A DNA stretch of 64,000 nucleotides from Talaromyces rugulosus (Eukaryota; Ascomycota; Eurotiomycetes; Eurotiales; Trichocomaceae): NCBI RefSeq assembly GCF_013368755.1, contig NC_049563.1:1364001-1428000 (forward strand). The letters run 5' to 3'. Made by a program: the position numbers and the translations under genes. Below, in pieces: positions 22,730 to 33,937 of this stretch; the stretch's first letter is position 1, and each line of letters begins with the position of its first letter. A model generated the notes under the pieces. The model worked only from the letters and a program-made list of their open reading frames with translations, was not told the DNA's origin and ran no database searches.

Positions 22730-25095
22730 TTTCATTTGCGTTTGTTCTGCCAGTGTGAAATTAGCGATATGATAAGAATGATAATCAAAGTTCCCACCGA
22801 ACCTGGTTGAGGACCGAGGCTGTGTATCACGTGACTATCGTTTTCTCGGAACAAAATCTGAGTTCCGAGCTAGCCCGATACGGCTATATGAAAAATCAAG
22901 CTTGGGCCGGTGGAGATCTTGGCAAACCTTGGCGGGTCTTGGCAGGGGCCGTTTCCTTTTAATCTCTCCAACTTTCATACACGGTCAATTTGTCATGGAA
23001 AGACAGGATTCGGGAGAGTGCGGGCGGATTATTGCATCGTAGCGTTGTTATCGATCTGATATCTGGGCCAGGTAGCTGATCGACAAAACTGGTGTGTGCT
23101 GTTGCTAGCCTCGTGCAACCTGACCATGTCGTAGATGCAAGACATCAAGATTAACTTATCGCCCAAGAAACCAGCTGAAGGAATGATGTCATGGGCACTC
23201 GCTTCATCGGGGAGGTGGTATTCGAAACCTTGGCATTTGGTTATTGACTCGTTGACTTCGTGGTGGATAGGACCAAACATCAATAATCAATAACAATCGA
23301 ACGGGATAATATGCGGTACTCCGCGCTGTGGACGAGAAACCGTTGGCACTGGACATGGCTGAAATGTGTGTTGACCCGTTTGTTGCTGGTTTTCCTTGAC
23401 CAACATGAGAAAATAAAGTGCTACGTACATCGTACTCGTATCATCCATCCACGGCGAGTCGACTCCATAACGATGTTTCTTTTTGATTGCGGGTCAGTAT
23501 CCGTGACAAGCCTAGTCCACAGCAAACGCAATAGTCCATCACTATTATGAAGTGCGAGTCGCAAAAGTGATCCTCCGGAGGACGCCGTGGTCAATCTAAA
23601 CTTTGTGGCGGCTCTTCCGGCTACAAGACCAGGGCTAACATATTCTTCTGCAGGCCAAGCCCTGACAGCACTGGAAAAGGACTAACGTGAGACATTAATC
23701 TGCTGGTCCCTGGACTCTGGAGATTTGGATCTGAGTTGTAGCACGGAGAAAAAAGAGGGGGTTGCAGGCGGTGGGCCGCGCTGCCAATCGGGCAGGCGCC
23801 AAGACGCGTGCCTCTCCCCCCAGAGTAAGACATTCTCCTCCGGTGTTTCCCTCGTCATACGATAAGTTGCGCGTTATCAGGACCAAACAACACCAAGAAC
23901 GCAGGTTGGCATCTTATCGGCCAGTCTCGTTGCTTGATCCTGCATTGACCTGCAGTCGCCGTGGTTGGCTCATGCGATAGATCACCCTGCATCCTCGCTG
24001 TGCGTCAACGCCACCCAGCGATCCATCGAGACCTGTCCATCTTTCATCTATCATCTATCAGACAATAATACTCGTGCGTCGGAGGATTCTATCACCGCTC
24101 GACAAGGGGCGAATCACAACGGAATCCATGCGGACCTTGATTCCAGTTTGCATGTGCGTTTCGACCAGCAGCTGCTGTACCACTGTATCAACGTTTGCTC
24201 CATGCCTTGGCGTACCACCTCCCCCTGATGATCTCAGAGCCAAAAGCTGAACAATAATTTAGCCCTTAAAATAGAAAAATCAAATGTACCCAGGAGGATC
24301 GGCACCGGCAAACTCACTGCCACTGGCGCCGGCCCAACTTCAAACGGCTTGGCAGCTCCACGCTGGGCGGGTTAATATTTAAGGCTCAGGTCGACTAGTA
24401 TCACGACAGCGTTTGTGTTCGGTCCAACACAGCGGCTATCCTCACTGGCTGGACTATCCCCTATTCCGACTGTGCCTCTAGCGCATTGGAAGCTGATTCG
24501 CCCACGCTGGCTCTCTTTTGTCGCTGATATCCGCTTGGGATTCTCGTTTCCTGGGTTGTCTTGTCCTTGGCGTGTTGGTGATCTACAGCGCCGTGCTGGC
24601 TTTGCCAAGCGATGCACGAGGACAGGGTAAATGTCTCTGCGCTCTGGACATAGGACGAGATGTTACCTTCGCGTTTGGGAAAGAAGGCGGATCACGCCAA
24701 TAATCTACTCCGTACCAAGCTCTGGCGATCATCCTTGTCGTCTTTTTTTTCTCTGCGGTTGCTACTCTGCCGACTCCGCTATCGATAAGCCTCGCCGCTC
24801 CAATCATCGCCTATCCTAGTCTCACTATCGAGCCGTTTGTTGTCCCATTGAGAGTATTTCTCCACACAAGACACTGCCCCATGGTGGAATCCTAGGTTGC
24901 TAGGTTGCTAGCTTGTCTAGCTGCCTAGCTACCTGGTAATACCGTAATAGGTGTCTCGCACTCTAGCCTCGCTCCGCCCGTCGGTGCCAAACTCCGCCCC
25001 GGCAGCCCTAACCCAGATGCTTTAAATATGGCCGGGCTGCCCTCCTGGAGCTCGGTTTTTCTTCCACTCAGAGTGAACATCAATCTGCATTCAGG
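22730..25095. other. Long intergenic region upstream of sedolisin
   Basis: About 2.4 kb. Short frames (for example 23029-23283 minus and 23762-23980 plus) show no domain, signal peptide or splice pattern. A short CTAGGTTG-type direct repeat lies at 24892-24912. The right end is the sedolisin promoter. The length suggests an elaborately regulated secreted-enzyme promoter or an undetected non-coding transcript. Confidence 0.5.
25021..25030 (+). promoter_or_regulatory. TATA-like element of the sedolisin gene
   Basis: TTTAAATATG lies 66 bases before the sedolisin ATG in otherwise GC-richer DNA. The spacing fits a TATA box with a short leader. No other element was tested. Confidence 0.4.
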
Positions 25096-27323
25096 ATGAC
25101 TCGTATTATCTCTTTGACTGCCCTTGTGGCTGCCCTGGTTGCTTCCAGCGCCGCCCGCCCGTCTCCCAATACCCACGCGGTCCATGAGAAGCGCGGTGCC
25201 ATCTCTTCTCGCTGGGCTAGCTCGCTGCGAGTCAGATCTGATGCCGATGTCCACGTCAAGATCGGCCTGAAGCAGAACAACCTTCACCGTGGCCATGACA
25301 TGTTGATGGATGTGTAAGTTGGGAATCATTCAGCTTCTCCAAGGCAAAACAGCTAACACAACTCTCCTAGTTCTCAACCCTCCTCCGACAACTATGGCAA
25401 CTTTTATACCGAGGATGAGATCACCGAGATATTCGCTCCCACCGATGACTCAGTCAATGCCGTCAAGAGCTGGTTGACTAGCTCCGGCATCCATGACTTG
25501 CGCATCACCCACTCCGACAACAAGGGCTGGTTGGCCTTCATTGCCTCGGGTGAGGAGCTCGAGAGTCTGCTGCACACAGATTTCTACGAGTACGAGGACT
25601 TGGAAACTGGCGACCGCAACATTGCCACCGAGCAGTACCACGTGCCCAAGCACATCCAAGAGCACGTCGACTACATCACTCCTGGCATCCGTTTCCCCTT
25701 CCTCAGAAACCCTGAGTTGGCCAAGGCTAAGCGATCCAGCTCCTCGCGCAAGGTGTACAACACCTTCCAGAGCCGCCCTGCTCCTCCGGGTAAGATCCAT
25801 GGTGCCAAGAACACCACCACTGGCTGTGACGAGGTCATCACTCCGGACTGTGTCGCTGCCCTCTACCAGATCCCCAAGCGCACCGACACCCCGTCCCCCA
25901 ACAACTCCCTCGGCATCTTCGAGGAAGGTGACTTCTACACCCAGGCCGACTTGGACAGCTTCTTCACCCGCTTCTCGTCCTACAAAATCCCCAACGGCAC
26001 TGCACCCACTCCTGCCTTCATTGATGGCGCCAAGGCCCCCGGGGACATTGCTGGTGGTGAATCCAACCTGGACTTCCAGCTTGCCTACCCCATCGTCTAC
26101 CCTCAGAATATCACCCTCTACCAGACTGATGACTCCTACTACGCCGAGGGTTACGCTCAGGGTCTCTTCAACACTTTCCTTGATGCCATTGATGGTGTAA
26201 GTGTTTCCAACTAATTTCTATTTCTTGTATCGCTGACAGCGCCCCAGTCTTACTGCACATCTTGCTATGCTGGCGAGTGCGGTAACTCCCCCATCGACCC
26301 AGTCTACCCCAACAACAACACGTCCTCGGGGTACCAGGGCAAGCTCATGTGCGGTACCTACAAGCCTACCAACGTCATCTCCGTTTCGTACGGAGCTGCT
26401 GAGGACTATGTCCCTCAGTCTTACTACGAGCGGCAATGCAACGAGTACGTTGATGCTCTTTCCTCATTTGATTGGAAACAAGCGCTAATTAAGATGCAGG
26501 TTCATGAAGCTTGGTCTCCGTGGTGTGTCCGTCTTCTTCTCTTCTGGTGACTCTGGTGTTGCTTCTCGCTCTGGCTGTCTCGGAAACGACAGCACCATCT
26601 TTAACCCAGGCTGGCCCGCTAGGTAGGTGTATTTCTCGTGCTTTGAAAAGGACGACGCTAACAAAACTTCAGCTGCCCTTACATCACTTCTGTCGGTGCT
26701 ACCAAGATCCCTGCCAACCGCACTGCCTCGGACCCTGAAGTTGCTGCCAACGACCCAGCTGGCCACCCTTACTCTTCGGCCTACGCCACTGGTGGTGGCT
26801 TCAGTAACATCTTCGGCATCCCCGACTACCAAGCCGATGCTGTTGCCAAGTATGCGCCCTTCCTGACCCTTTTGCTACTATAAAGACTAACGCTTGTTAT
26901 AGCTACTTCAAAAACCACAACCCCTCTTACCCTTACTACAACGGCAGCATCCTTGGCGAGAACGGCGGAATCTACAATCGCTCGGGCCGCGGCTACCCTG
27001 ACGTCTCTGCCAACGGTGACAACATCGCCGTTGTCGTCCAGGGAGAGGACTCTCTGAGTGGTGGTACCTCCGCCTCTTCCCCCATCTTCGCGTCGATCGT
27101 CAACCGTATCATCGATGAGCGTATCGCCGCTGGCAAGCCTGGTCCTCTCGGATTCTTGAACCCGATCCTGTACCAGAACGCCGATGCTTTCAACGACATC
27201 ACCGAGGGAACCAACTCTGGCTGTGGCACCGATGGGTTCTCGACCGCGCCTGGCTGGGACCCTGTCACTGGATTGGGTACTCCCATCTACCCCAAGCTGA
27301 GGGATGTCCTTCTCAAGGTCTAG
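25096..27323 (+). CDS. Secreted sedolisin (tripeptidyl-peptidase, peptidase family S53)
   Basis: Acid serine peptidase releasing tripeptides from N-termini, secreted for protein digestion at low pH. Exons 25096-25313, 25371-26196, 26248-26444, 26500-26622, 26673-26849 and 26903-27323 join to 653 aa. A signal peptide (residues 1-20, with LTALVAALVASSAARP) precedes a propeptide, with basic sites such as KAKRSSSSRKV near 205. The catalytic domain has the Glu and Asp of GGESNLDFQLAYP (about 303-308), an Asp in SSGDSGVAS, and the nucleophile in SGGTSASSP (about 565-570), as in other sedolisins. Several N-glycosylation sites (NTT, NNS, NGT, NIT, NDS, NRT) fit secretion. The C-terminal calcium site, with DPVTGLGTP, is present. 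It is close to Aspergillus SedB-type enzymes; exact orthology is not tested. Confidence 0.95.
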
Positions 27324-28342
27324 ACTTTTGCCCAGAAGAATCTGGCCGATCGATAGACCGGCCCTTTTTTGGGTGGTCAATTTCTTATTGATATAATCAC
27401 TACATAAAGCTGCCAGTATATATGCAAAGTAATGAATTAATTTTACGACTTACAATATTAATTTCAATCTTAATTAAAAGTGGAATGTATCGCATTAGCT
27501 GTTGTGTATGTAGTAACTATATATGAATGTTAATGTATACTGAGAGTGCCAAGAAAAGGCGGGGAATAACGTAATCAAGCGCCAAGAAAAAAAAAGCTGT
27601 CCCCAGTCGATCCTTGGGCCGTTGACGCTTAAACGACCTTTGTACATTGTCTCTACTACCGCTATCCTCGATACGATGTTTTGTTCGTACAAGAGCAACT
27701 AGACGCTGCCTTTGGCATTCCATCTTCCTGCATCTTCCTGCATTGCCCTGTTGCCTTTCCTGTTTTTGATTGCTCCTGAGATACCCCAATTTTCAACGCC
27801 CTTCTGATTAGTTTCTTCCTGGCCTCTGGGTCTGCATCTTTTCCCTTGAACTTGTAAGTGATGCATCGTGTTTTTCTTCGTCTCTTTTTCCTTCCAACTG
27901 TGAACTATACGATACTGGTTGAAATGCCATTCGGAGGTTTCTTTTGTGGCTCTTTCACGCCACTGTCGTGTTCTTTGCCCCTTGGTCGCCTCACGTGATT
28001 TATCTTCGGTTGTCCTACAACAAAGAACCTCCTTCAAGGCGAACTTCTGCTAACCCAGCTTTCTAGACTGCATTCTTAATATATATTTTGTTATCTGTTC
28101 TCGACAAAGTCATTTTTTCAAGAGAAACAGTCTTCTTCTGTCGCTTGCTCACATTTCTTCGATTACTTTTGCTGCCTGCCTACTTTGTGAGCCAGCTGCG
28201 TGTAGAAGAAAGCTGCAACAAGAAAACCACTTTTCTCTGGTGCGCTGGGGGCCGCCTAACAGCACTTGTCGATAGCCTTGCTGTTTGGCCCCTGACAGCA
28301 GCCATTCATCAATCTACCTGAGCTGTCATCAACCCAGACAAG
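27324..28342. other. Intergenic region and probable long 5' leader of the kinase
   Basis: About 1 kb between the sedolisin stop and the kinase start. The right 600 bases are pyrimidine-rich on the plus strand (runs of TTCTTC/CTTTTC), typical of fungal promoters and 5' UTRs. The long minus-strand frames here are compositional artefacts. Confidence 0.5.
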
Positions 28343-30971
28343 ATGGAAGTCCCACGAGCATCCCGCTTTCTGGACCCGTCGTCGGCCATGGCGTCCATCA
28401 CCAAACAGAAAGCAGATGCTATCAGACTGGCCAAGGAACAAGCCGCTGCTGTGAACGAAATGTGTCGTCGCGCCAAAACAGAGGTTCCACAGTATGAATT
28501 TGAAGAGCTGATCGGTAAAGGCGCCTACGGACGCGTTTACAAGGGCCGCCAGCTGCCGTCGCGCGATCTTGTGGCTATCAAGGTCATGGATATCGACAAT
28601 CTTGACTACAAGATGAATCGCGATATGAAAGACGAATCGATTAAGGATTTTATTCACGAGATCAAGGTCATGAATCAGGCCAAAGAGGCTGGCGCAAAAA
28701 ACGTCAATGTTCTGATCGAGGCAATTTCGATTCATTCACAGTTATGGGTGGTCTGTGAATACTGTCCTGGTGGCAGTGTCAAGACTCTGGTATGTATTGC
28801 ATTGCTCTTTCTGAAACTCTATTCCATTTCTAACAGTTTTGTAGATGCGCGCAACCGGTGACAGATTGGACGAGAAATTCATCATTCCCATCGCTCGAGA
28901 GCTTGCCGAGGGCCTCCGAGCAATCCATGATGCTGGAATTATTCACCGAGACGTCAAGGCTGCCAATGTCCTCATTCAAGAGGAGGGTCGCCTACAGATA
29001 TGTGACTTTGGCGTGGCAGGAATTCTTCAGTCGAAAATGGATAAAAGGTCTACCTGGATTGGTACGCCTCACTGGATGCCGCCGGAGATGTTTTCAGCGC
29101 GTGGTGGAAGCACACATCAATACGGCAGTGAATTGGACGTGTGGGCATATGGATGCACACTCTACGAGATTGCTACTGGAAACCCACCCAATGCCGGTCT
29201 TCGAGAACGGATGCAAATTGGAAGATCTCTCGGACGCAGTATCCCTCGACTCGATGGTTCACGATATACCGAAGAACTCAAGGATCTCGTTGCTTTTAGC
29301 TTGGAATCGGACCCTGCCACACGCCCTACCATGAGCGACATTCTTTCTCATCCTTATATCACCGATTCCGAAGCCGAATATCCCACCAACTCGCTCAGTG
29401 AGCTTGTCCGAATATATTACCAATGGTCTCAGCGCGGTGGTCAGCGAATTTCGCTCTTCCACCCCGGCGGTGCAGCGGCTGCTGAATTGCCGGAAAACAC
29501 GTCGTTCGACGATGACTGGAATTTCAGTGCCACAGATGGATTCGAGCGTCGCTACTCCGTTCTTGATCTTGACCAATTGTCTGCCTCGCTCGCCGAAATA
29601 GCAGAAGGTGATGAAACCGCAGCTGACAATGAGCCCGATCCCATGGGCGACGATTCCCAGGCCCCGGAGATGACTTCTATGGAGAAGGCTAATTTTGATG
29701 AGCGTGTCAAACGTGGTGCGGCAGCAATGGAAGGTCTTTTTGATGAAATGAAACCCACGTATAAATACGAGACGAAAAACGATTTCGTCCCCGTGGAGGC
29801 CAAACAGCGATACTCTGATCTACCGCTCCGGACAACGACTGATCGTTCATCGGTCACATCCACCTATCTCGACCTCAACCTCGGCTCGTTTGACTCGTCA
29901 CACTACGCTGCTGGATCGGCTTCTCAGTTTCAACTTGCTGATGCGGGTACAATTCGTGCCAATCGCTCCAGTCTGCGCTCTGGTCGCAACTCGGATGGCG
30001 ACCAGTCTCGCACTTCATCGAGCAGTGATGGTAGTAGTACCAATGGCGATACCTTTCAGCCAAGTGCACCCCGACCACCAACCATGGATTGGAAGTTTCC
30101 TTCAATGGCCGTCCCTGAAGACCGAGAGCCGGACCCGGCTCCCATTCAGTCTTCCCAAGATACTTTCAAGCCTTTGTCTATTGATAAACGTGCGACGCGC
30201 GATTGGAAATTCCCTTCCATGGCCGACACAGTCGAAGAGCCGACCCATACAGACTATGCCTTGGACGAAACCCCATCTCATACAATCCGCCCTCCCTATG
30301 TACAATCGCAACAGTCGGCTCTCGACCTCACACTAGACCATGACCATAGTCGTGGGCCGAGTATTGAAATTACCAACATGGATGAATCTCGTCCTTCCAC
30401 GGCGACATCCACCGTGAGCGACTATGATCCTTTCCGCTTTGATCGCGCCTCTGATATTTATGCCACCTCTCGCCATATGTACAACACCAGTTCTTCTTCG
30501 ACCGCCATCTCTTCGTCTCTTGACGGACCGGGTCCAGACGATCATGATGATGTTCAAGAGTTTGCCAAAGGCAGTGTCGATGGCCCAGGGCCTATCGCTC
30601 ACGAAGAAAGCGTTATCCACGAAGAAAGTGTTATAGACGATGGACCCGGTCCTGATGACGACGAAGACGATGACGGCGGCCCTGGACCTGACCATCACGA
30701 CAACGACAGCAATTCCGATATGGCCTCCAGCACTACCGCAGTGACTCCGCTAACCGCGCACCGAGCGCCACTGCACACGCCGCGCAACAGCACTGGCAAG
30801 GATTACGATAGCAACCTTCTCGAATTTCCGGACGTCCAGCCACCGTCTGCGCAGAGTCTGGTGGAGGATACACCCGAGGAGGTTGTTGCGCTCGAGCTTG
30901 ATCGGTTGATTGAGAAGTTTATGCAGGCGTGTTATTCGACCATCGATGCGGTCGAGGAGGTTGTAGTATGA
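28343..30971 (+). CDS. Ste20/GCK-family serine/threonine protein kinase
   Basis: Two exons, 28343-28789 and 28845-30971, join to 857 aa. The kinase domain spans about residues 50-321: glycine loop GKGAYGRVYKG, lysine in VAIKVMD, HRD loop IIHRDVKAANVL, ICDFGVAG, and GTPHWMPPEM as the activation-segment end. The sequence around it matches the GCK branch of Ste20 kinases, which act in septation, polarity and stress signalling. I cannot assign it to a named fungal member with certainty. The C-terminal half is long and low-complexity. It contains two copies of DWKFPSM (about 563 and 603) and four acidic DGPGP-type repeats (about 709-765). The extreme C-terminus (VVALELDRLIEKFMQACYST) looks like a conserved helical end, possibly a partner-binding site. 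All catalytic residues are present. Confidence 0.92.
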
Positions 30972-31400
30972 AACAAATGTTCCAGACATTGATTTCTCTG
31001 GTTTTGCATGAACGAACTGTAAATTAGTCTGAATCATTTCATGGGTATGATCATAGCGAGACATATTGGCATTTTTTTAAATACACATCAATACTTATCC
31101 TTTTAATGTTCTATTTTGTGTCCTCCATAAATGTTGCCCCTCCCAGCCCCCCCTTTTTGATATCACTCTCGTGTCTTTGTCTCTTTCTTACCTCTATCAT
31201 CCTCTAATCTCTCTTTTCCGTCTTCTCTCTCCCTCTCACTTACATCCATCTCTTCCTCGTCTCTCTGTCATTCTTTTCATCTGTCGTCGTCTCGTCTCAG
31301 GCCTCCTCGTCTCAGGCCACCTCGTCTCTGGATTCCACTCTCTTGTCTTCCTCTTCCTTGCTCGCCTGCCTCTTTTACTCTTACTCCTCCACAAGCGACG
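30972..31400. other. Intergenic, pyrimidine-rich
   Basis: 429 bases; from about 31135 the plus strand is strongly C+T rich (CTCTCTCCCTCTC-type runs) up to the DUF2786 start, as in fungal core promoters. No gene is seen. Confidence 0.5.
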
Positions 31401-32300
31401 ATGCCTCGTTCACCAGGGAAACCCAAGCTAGTCCCCCCTCCTCTCCAAAAGGCCACTGTCAAGTCACTTGCAACCGACCAGCCGGCGCCAGCTGCTGGAA
31501 ATATCAATGTACAAGATGCTGTGCTTAGCCGTCTCAAAAAGTGCCTCGCCCGAGGTAGTCATCCAAACACGAGCGAGAAAGAGGCCCGGGCAGCACTAGT
31601 CATCGCAAACCGCATCATGCAGCAGCACAACATCACCCAAGCAGACATGTTGGCTCAGGAGGAGAAAAGGTAAAAGGGTCAAGGCGAGAGCAAGCGTTGT
31701 CCTTCGCAATTCAGTGGGTGCAGCATCGTGACTATTTGCAGCACCAAGGCAGGCTCTAAGCACGTCGTAATGGAAGGATTTGTGACTACGGCTGCACACG
31801 CGATCCAAAAGTTCTTTGATTGCAAGAGCTACTACACACAAGACACTATTTGCCAAAGCCCTTGATCGAATGGAATTTTTACGGAATTTCGGAGAATACC
31901 GTACAATCTCATCGTCAAATGGGCTCGGGCACACCACGGCAGGTCGGCCGCCTACTGCTACTGCCGTGGTGTTGCCGATGGGCTTTACAAAACAGCTATT
32001 GAGGAGAAGAGCCTGGAAGAACTACGAGCTCGACAGGCAGGGGTAACAATGGTCAAAGCAGAGAGTTCTGACAGCTCAAATGCCGACGACACTGGTAGTG
32101 TCTGGGAATCTGAAATGCAGCTTGTGCGGTTCGGTGAAAGTGCCGAAAAGATTGCGCAGAGCTACTTGGAGCAAAACAATATCAAAGTACGCTCGACAAA
32201 AAAACGGACAGCCTCGGTCAAGGATTCCAATTCCTATACAAAAGGAAAGAACGACAGCAAGAAGATAAATGTTCGGCAGAGAGTCATTGAGCATTCTTAG
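31401..32300 (+). pseudogene. DUF2786-domain gene, apparently frameshifted
   Basis: Exon 1 (31401-31669) encodes the DUF2786 helical domain: AVLSRLKKCLARGSHPNTSE then ARAALVIANRIMQQHNITQA, the usual multi-residue repeat of this family. A normal intron (31670-31741) leads to KHVVMEGFVTTAAHAIQKFF and YYTQDTICQSP, then a TGA at 31863-31865. Expected downstream pieces are split between frames: LIEWNFYGISENT is one frame over, while YNLIVKWARAHHGRSA to IEEKSLEELRARQAG is back in the first frame and runs to the end at 32300. Compared with the expected order, a short stretch between GISENT and YNLIVKW is missing. Two compensating indels therefore break the gene. The C-terminal region (KVRSTKKR, KNDSKKINVRQRVIE) is otherwise well kept, suggesting recent decay. 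The biological role of the family is unknown. Confidence 0.7.
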
Positions 32301-33028
32301 CCCAGCTGCCAGTGAGATACTGTTTGGAAGAGATAGTATTCATGGTCTTGAAAGGGGCAGTGAGAGAGATGTTCAAATCTGGTGAGGAAGAACAATTCGC
32401 ACTATTGTTGATATCATTATTGGAAGTCCAGATATTGAACCAGCTATGTAGTCAGTTTAGCATGGCTTTTAGGTACTTTTTCCGGTTGCTAGTCAACTTT
32501 AGCCACAATAACAGGAAGCGTTTTACCTTCTACTTAATACGAACTTGAAATACTGCTCTTCTGGTCTAGACTGAATACCAATTTATCATTAAATTGTGCA
32601 TGTATAGCTGCTGATGGGTATAGCGCCGAGACTGGAAGTACCATGGAGGTCACACCTCTGCTAACCCTAATTGCAACGTTAGGCATGTTGAACCTGGCAT
32701 CAATGTCAGCTGCTCATTTATGTCACGTAACATTTCAAAATATTTTTCGCCCGATGGTTCAATGTCCCAAGGAACTATTGACCAATCATTTCCTGTGATG
32801 AATTACGATCACTTGATTACTGGCATTGTTCAATGGATTATATCATAAAGTCATATTATATGTCCGAATTTTGTAGTATCCACATAGGCCAGTATATGTA
32901 AGCCCAGCGCAGTTTTACGTGCGCAAGATAAAATTTAATATATACAACTTAGTCCCCCCCTAGTCATCATCGTCTTGCGATTCCAATTCCCATCCATCAT
33001 AATAAGATTAAGCAAGAAAAGAAGATGC
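32301..33028. other. Intergenic region
   Basis: About 730 AT-rich bases between the DUF2786 relic and the 3' end of the eqolisin gene. Frames are short. No gene is seen. Confidence 0.5.
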
Positions 33029-33823
33029 TTAGTTGCCAGCGTAGGTGACGGTGACAGTGCTGCCGTCAACCTCGGGGGTGGCGAGCTTGTTGCCGCTCTC
33101 GTCAACGAGAGTGATGGTGTCGGCGCCAGTGGCATCGACCTTGCTGCCGCCCTTGGTGGCAGAGGCCTCAGTGAAGGTGACCTTGCCGAAGTTGGCGAAG
33201 GGGGCAAGGGACTGCTGGCCACCCTGGATGAGGGTGAAGTCCTCAACGATCCACTCGGCGTTGGTCTCGCAGAGGCTGCTGGTGGTCTCGTCGGTGGTGA
33301 ACGAGTGGGTGACGGACTGGCCGTTGGAGTTGTTGGTGATGGTGGCCTTGCCGGTCTTCTTGGAGTCGGCAACGACGCTCATCTCGATCTCGTCACCGGC
33401 GCCGAAGCTGATTCCGGAGAAGTCGACCGAGTTGGCGGGGATCCACTCGTACCAGGCATCGAAGCTGGTGTCAGAGCCCTGGATACAGAAGTCGACACCG
33501 GTCTGGAGGATAGCGGTCTGGCAGGTGTCACCGTCGATACCGACCCAGGCGGTAGCGCAGTACTGGGTGCTGTCATCACCGTCGGCGGGAACCTTGGGGG
33601 TAGGGACGATGATCTTGCCGGAGACGGCGGTGAAGCCGGTGTCGACGAGGACGGCACCAGCCCAGTTGTTGCTGGTGGAGGAGCTGCTGACCTGGTCGGC
33701 TTTGTTGGAGGAAATACGCATGTTAGGGCGGGTGATTCCATTGCGACGGGCAACGCGACCGCTCAAAGGAGAGGCGGCGGCGGAGCCGGCAAGGAGGAGA
33801 GCGCTGGCAGCAGTGATCTTCAT
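33029..33823 (-). CDS. Secreted eqolisin (aspergillopepsin II-like glutamic peptidase, family G1)
   Basis: Intronless, 264 aa. A signal peptide (MKITAASALLLAGSAAASP) and a short basic propeptide (RVARRNGITRPN) precede the mature enzyme from about residue 45. The fold's markers are present: SNNWAGAVL, TAWVGIDGDTC, then DAWYEWIPANSVDF with the catalytic Glu, and SLCETNAEWIVEDF. Glutamic peptidases use a Gln/Glu pair and act at acidic pH. Codon use is strongly biased to C- and G-ending codons, unlike the surrounding DNA and most other genes here, which suggests high expression. This bias also opens a 356-codon frame on the opposite strand, which is not a gene. It shares acid proteolysis with the sedolisin 6 kb away. 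Confidence 0.95.
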   Translation of the reverse strand: MKITAASALLLAGSAAASPLSGRVARRNGITRPNMRISSNKADQVSSSSTSNNWAGAVLVDTGFTAVSGKIIVPTPKVPADGDDSTQYCATAWVGIDGDTCQTAILQTGVDFCIQGSDTSFDAWYEWIPANSVDFSGISFGAGDEIEMSVVADSKKTGKATITNNSNGQSVTHSFTTDETTSSLCETNAEWIVEDFTLIQGGQQSLAPFANFGKVTFTEASATKGGSKVDATGADTITLVDESGNKLATPEVDGSTVTVTYAGN

Positions 33824-33930
33824 TGTGAATTGGAGTATATAAAATACTTTTTTTGTACGATGGAAGGGAAAAGGAAGACGATGATGGCAGTGGATGACAG
33901 TCTGACCAAAAACACGGGGCGGTCGATCTC

Positions 33931-33937
33931 ATTTATA
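33931..33937 (-). promoter_or_regulatory. TATA box of the eqolisin gene
   Basis: TATAAAT on the minus strand, 108 bases before the ATG at 33823. A strong TATA box agrees with the biased codon usage of a highly expressed gene. Confidence 0.5.

Noticed and set aside
27517..28037. Long minus-strand frames upstream of the kinase
   Set aside because: They are K/R/E/Q-rich because the plus strand is pyrimidine-rich leader DNA. No motif, signal or splice logic is present.
31135..31400. Proline/serine/leucine-rich frames in the CT-rich tract
   Set aside because: They are compositional and end at the DUF2786 start; this is promoter-like DNA.
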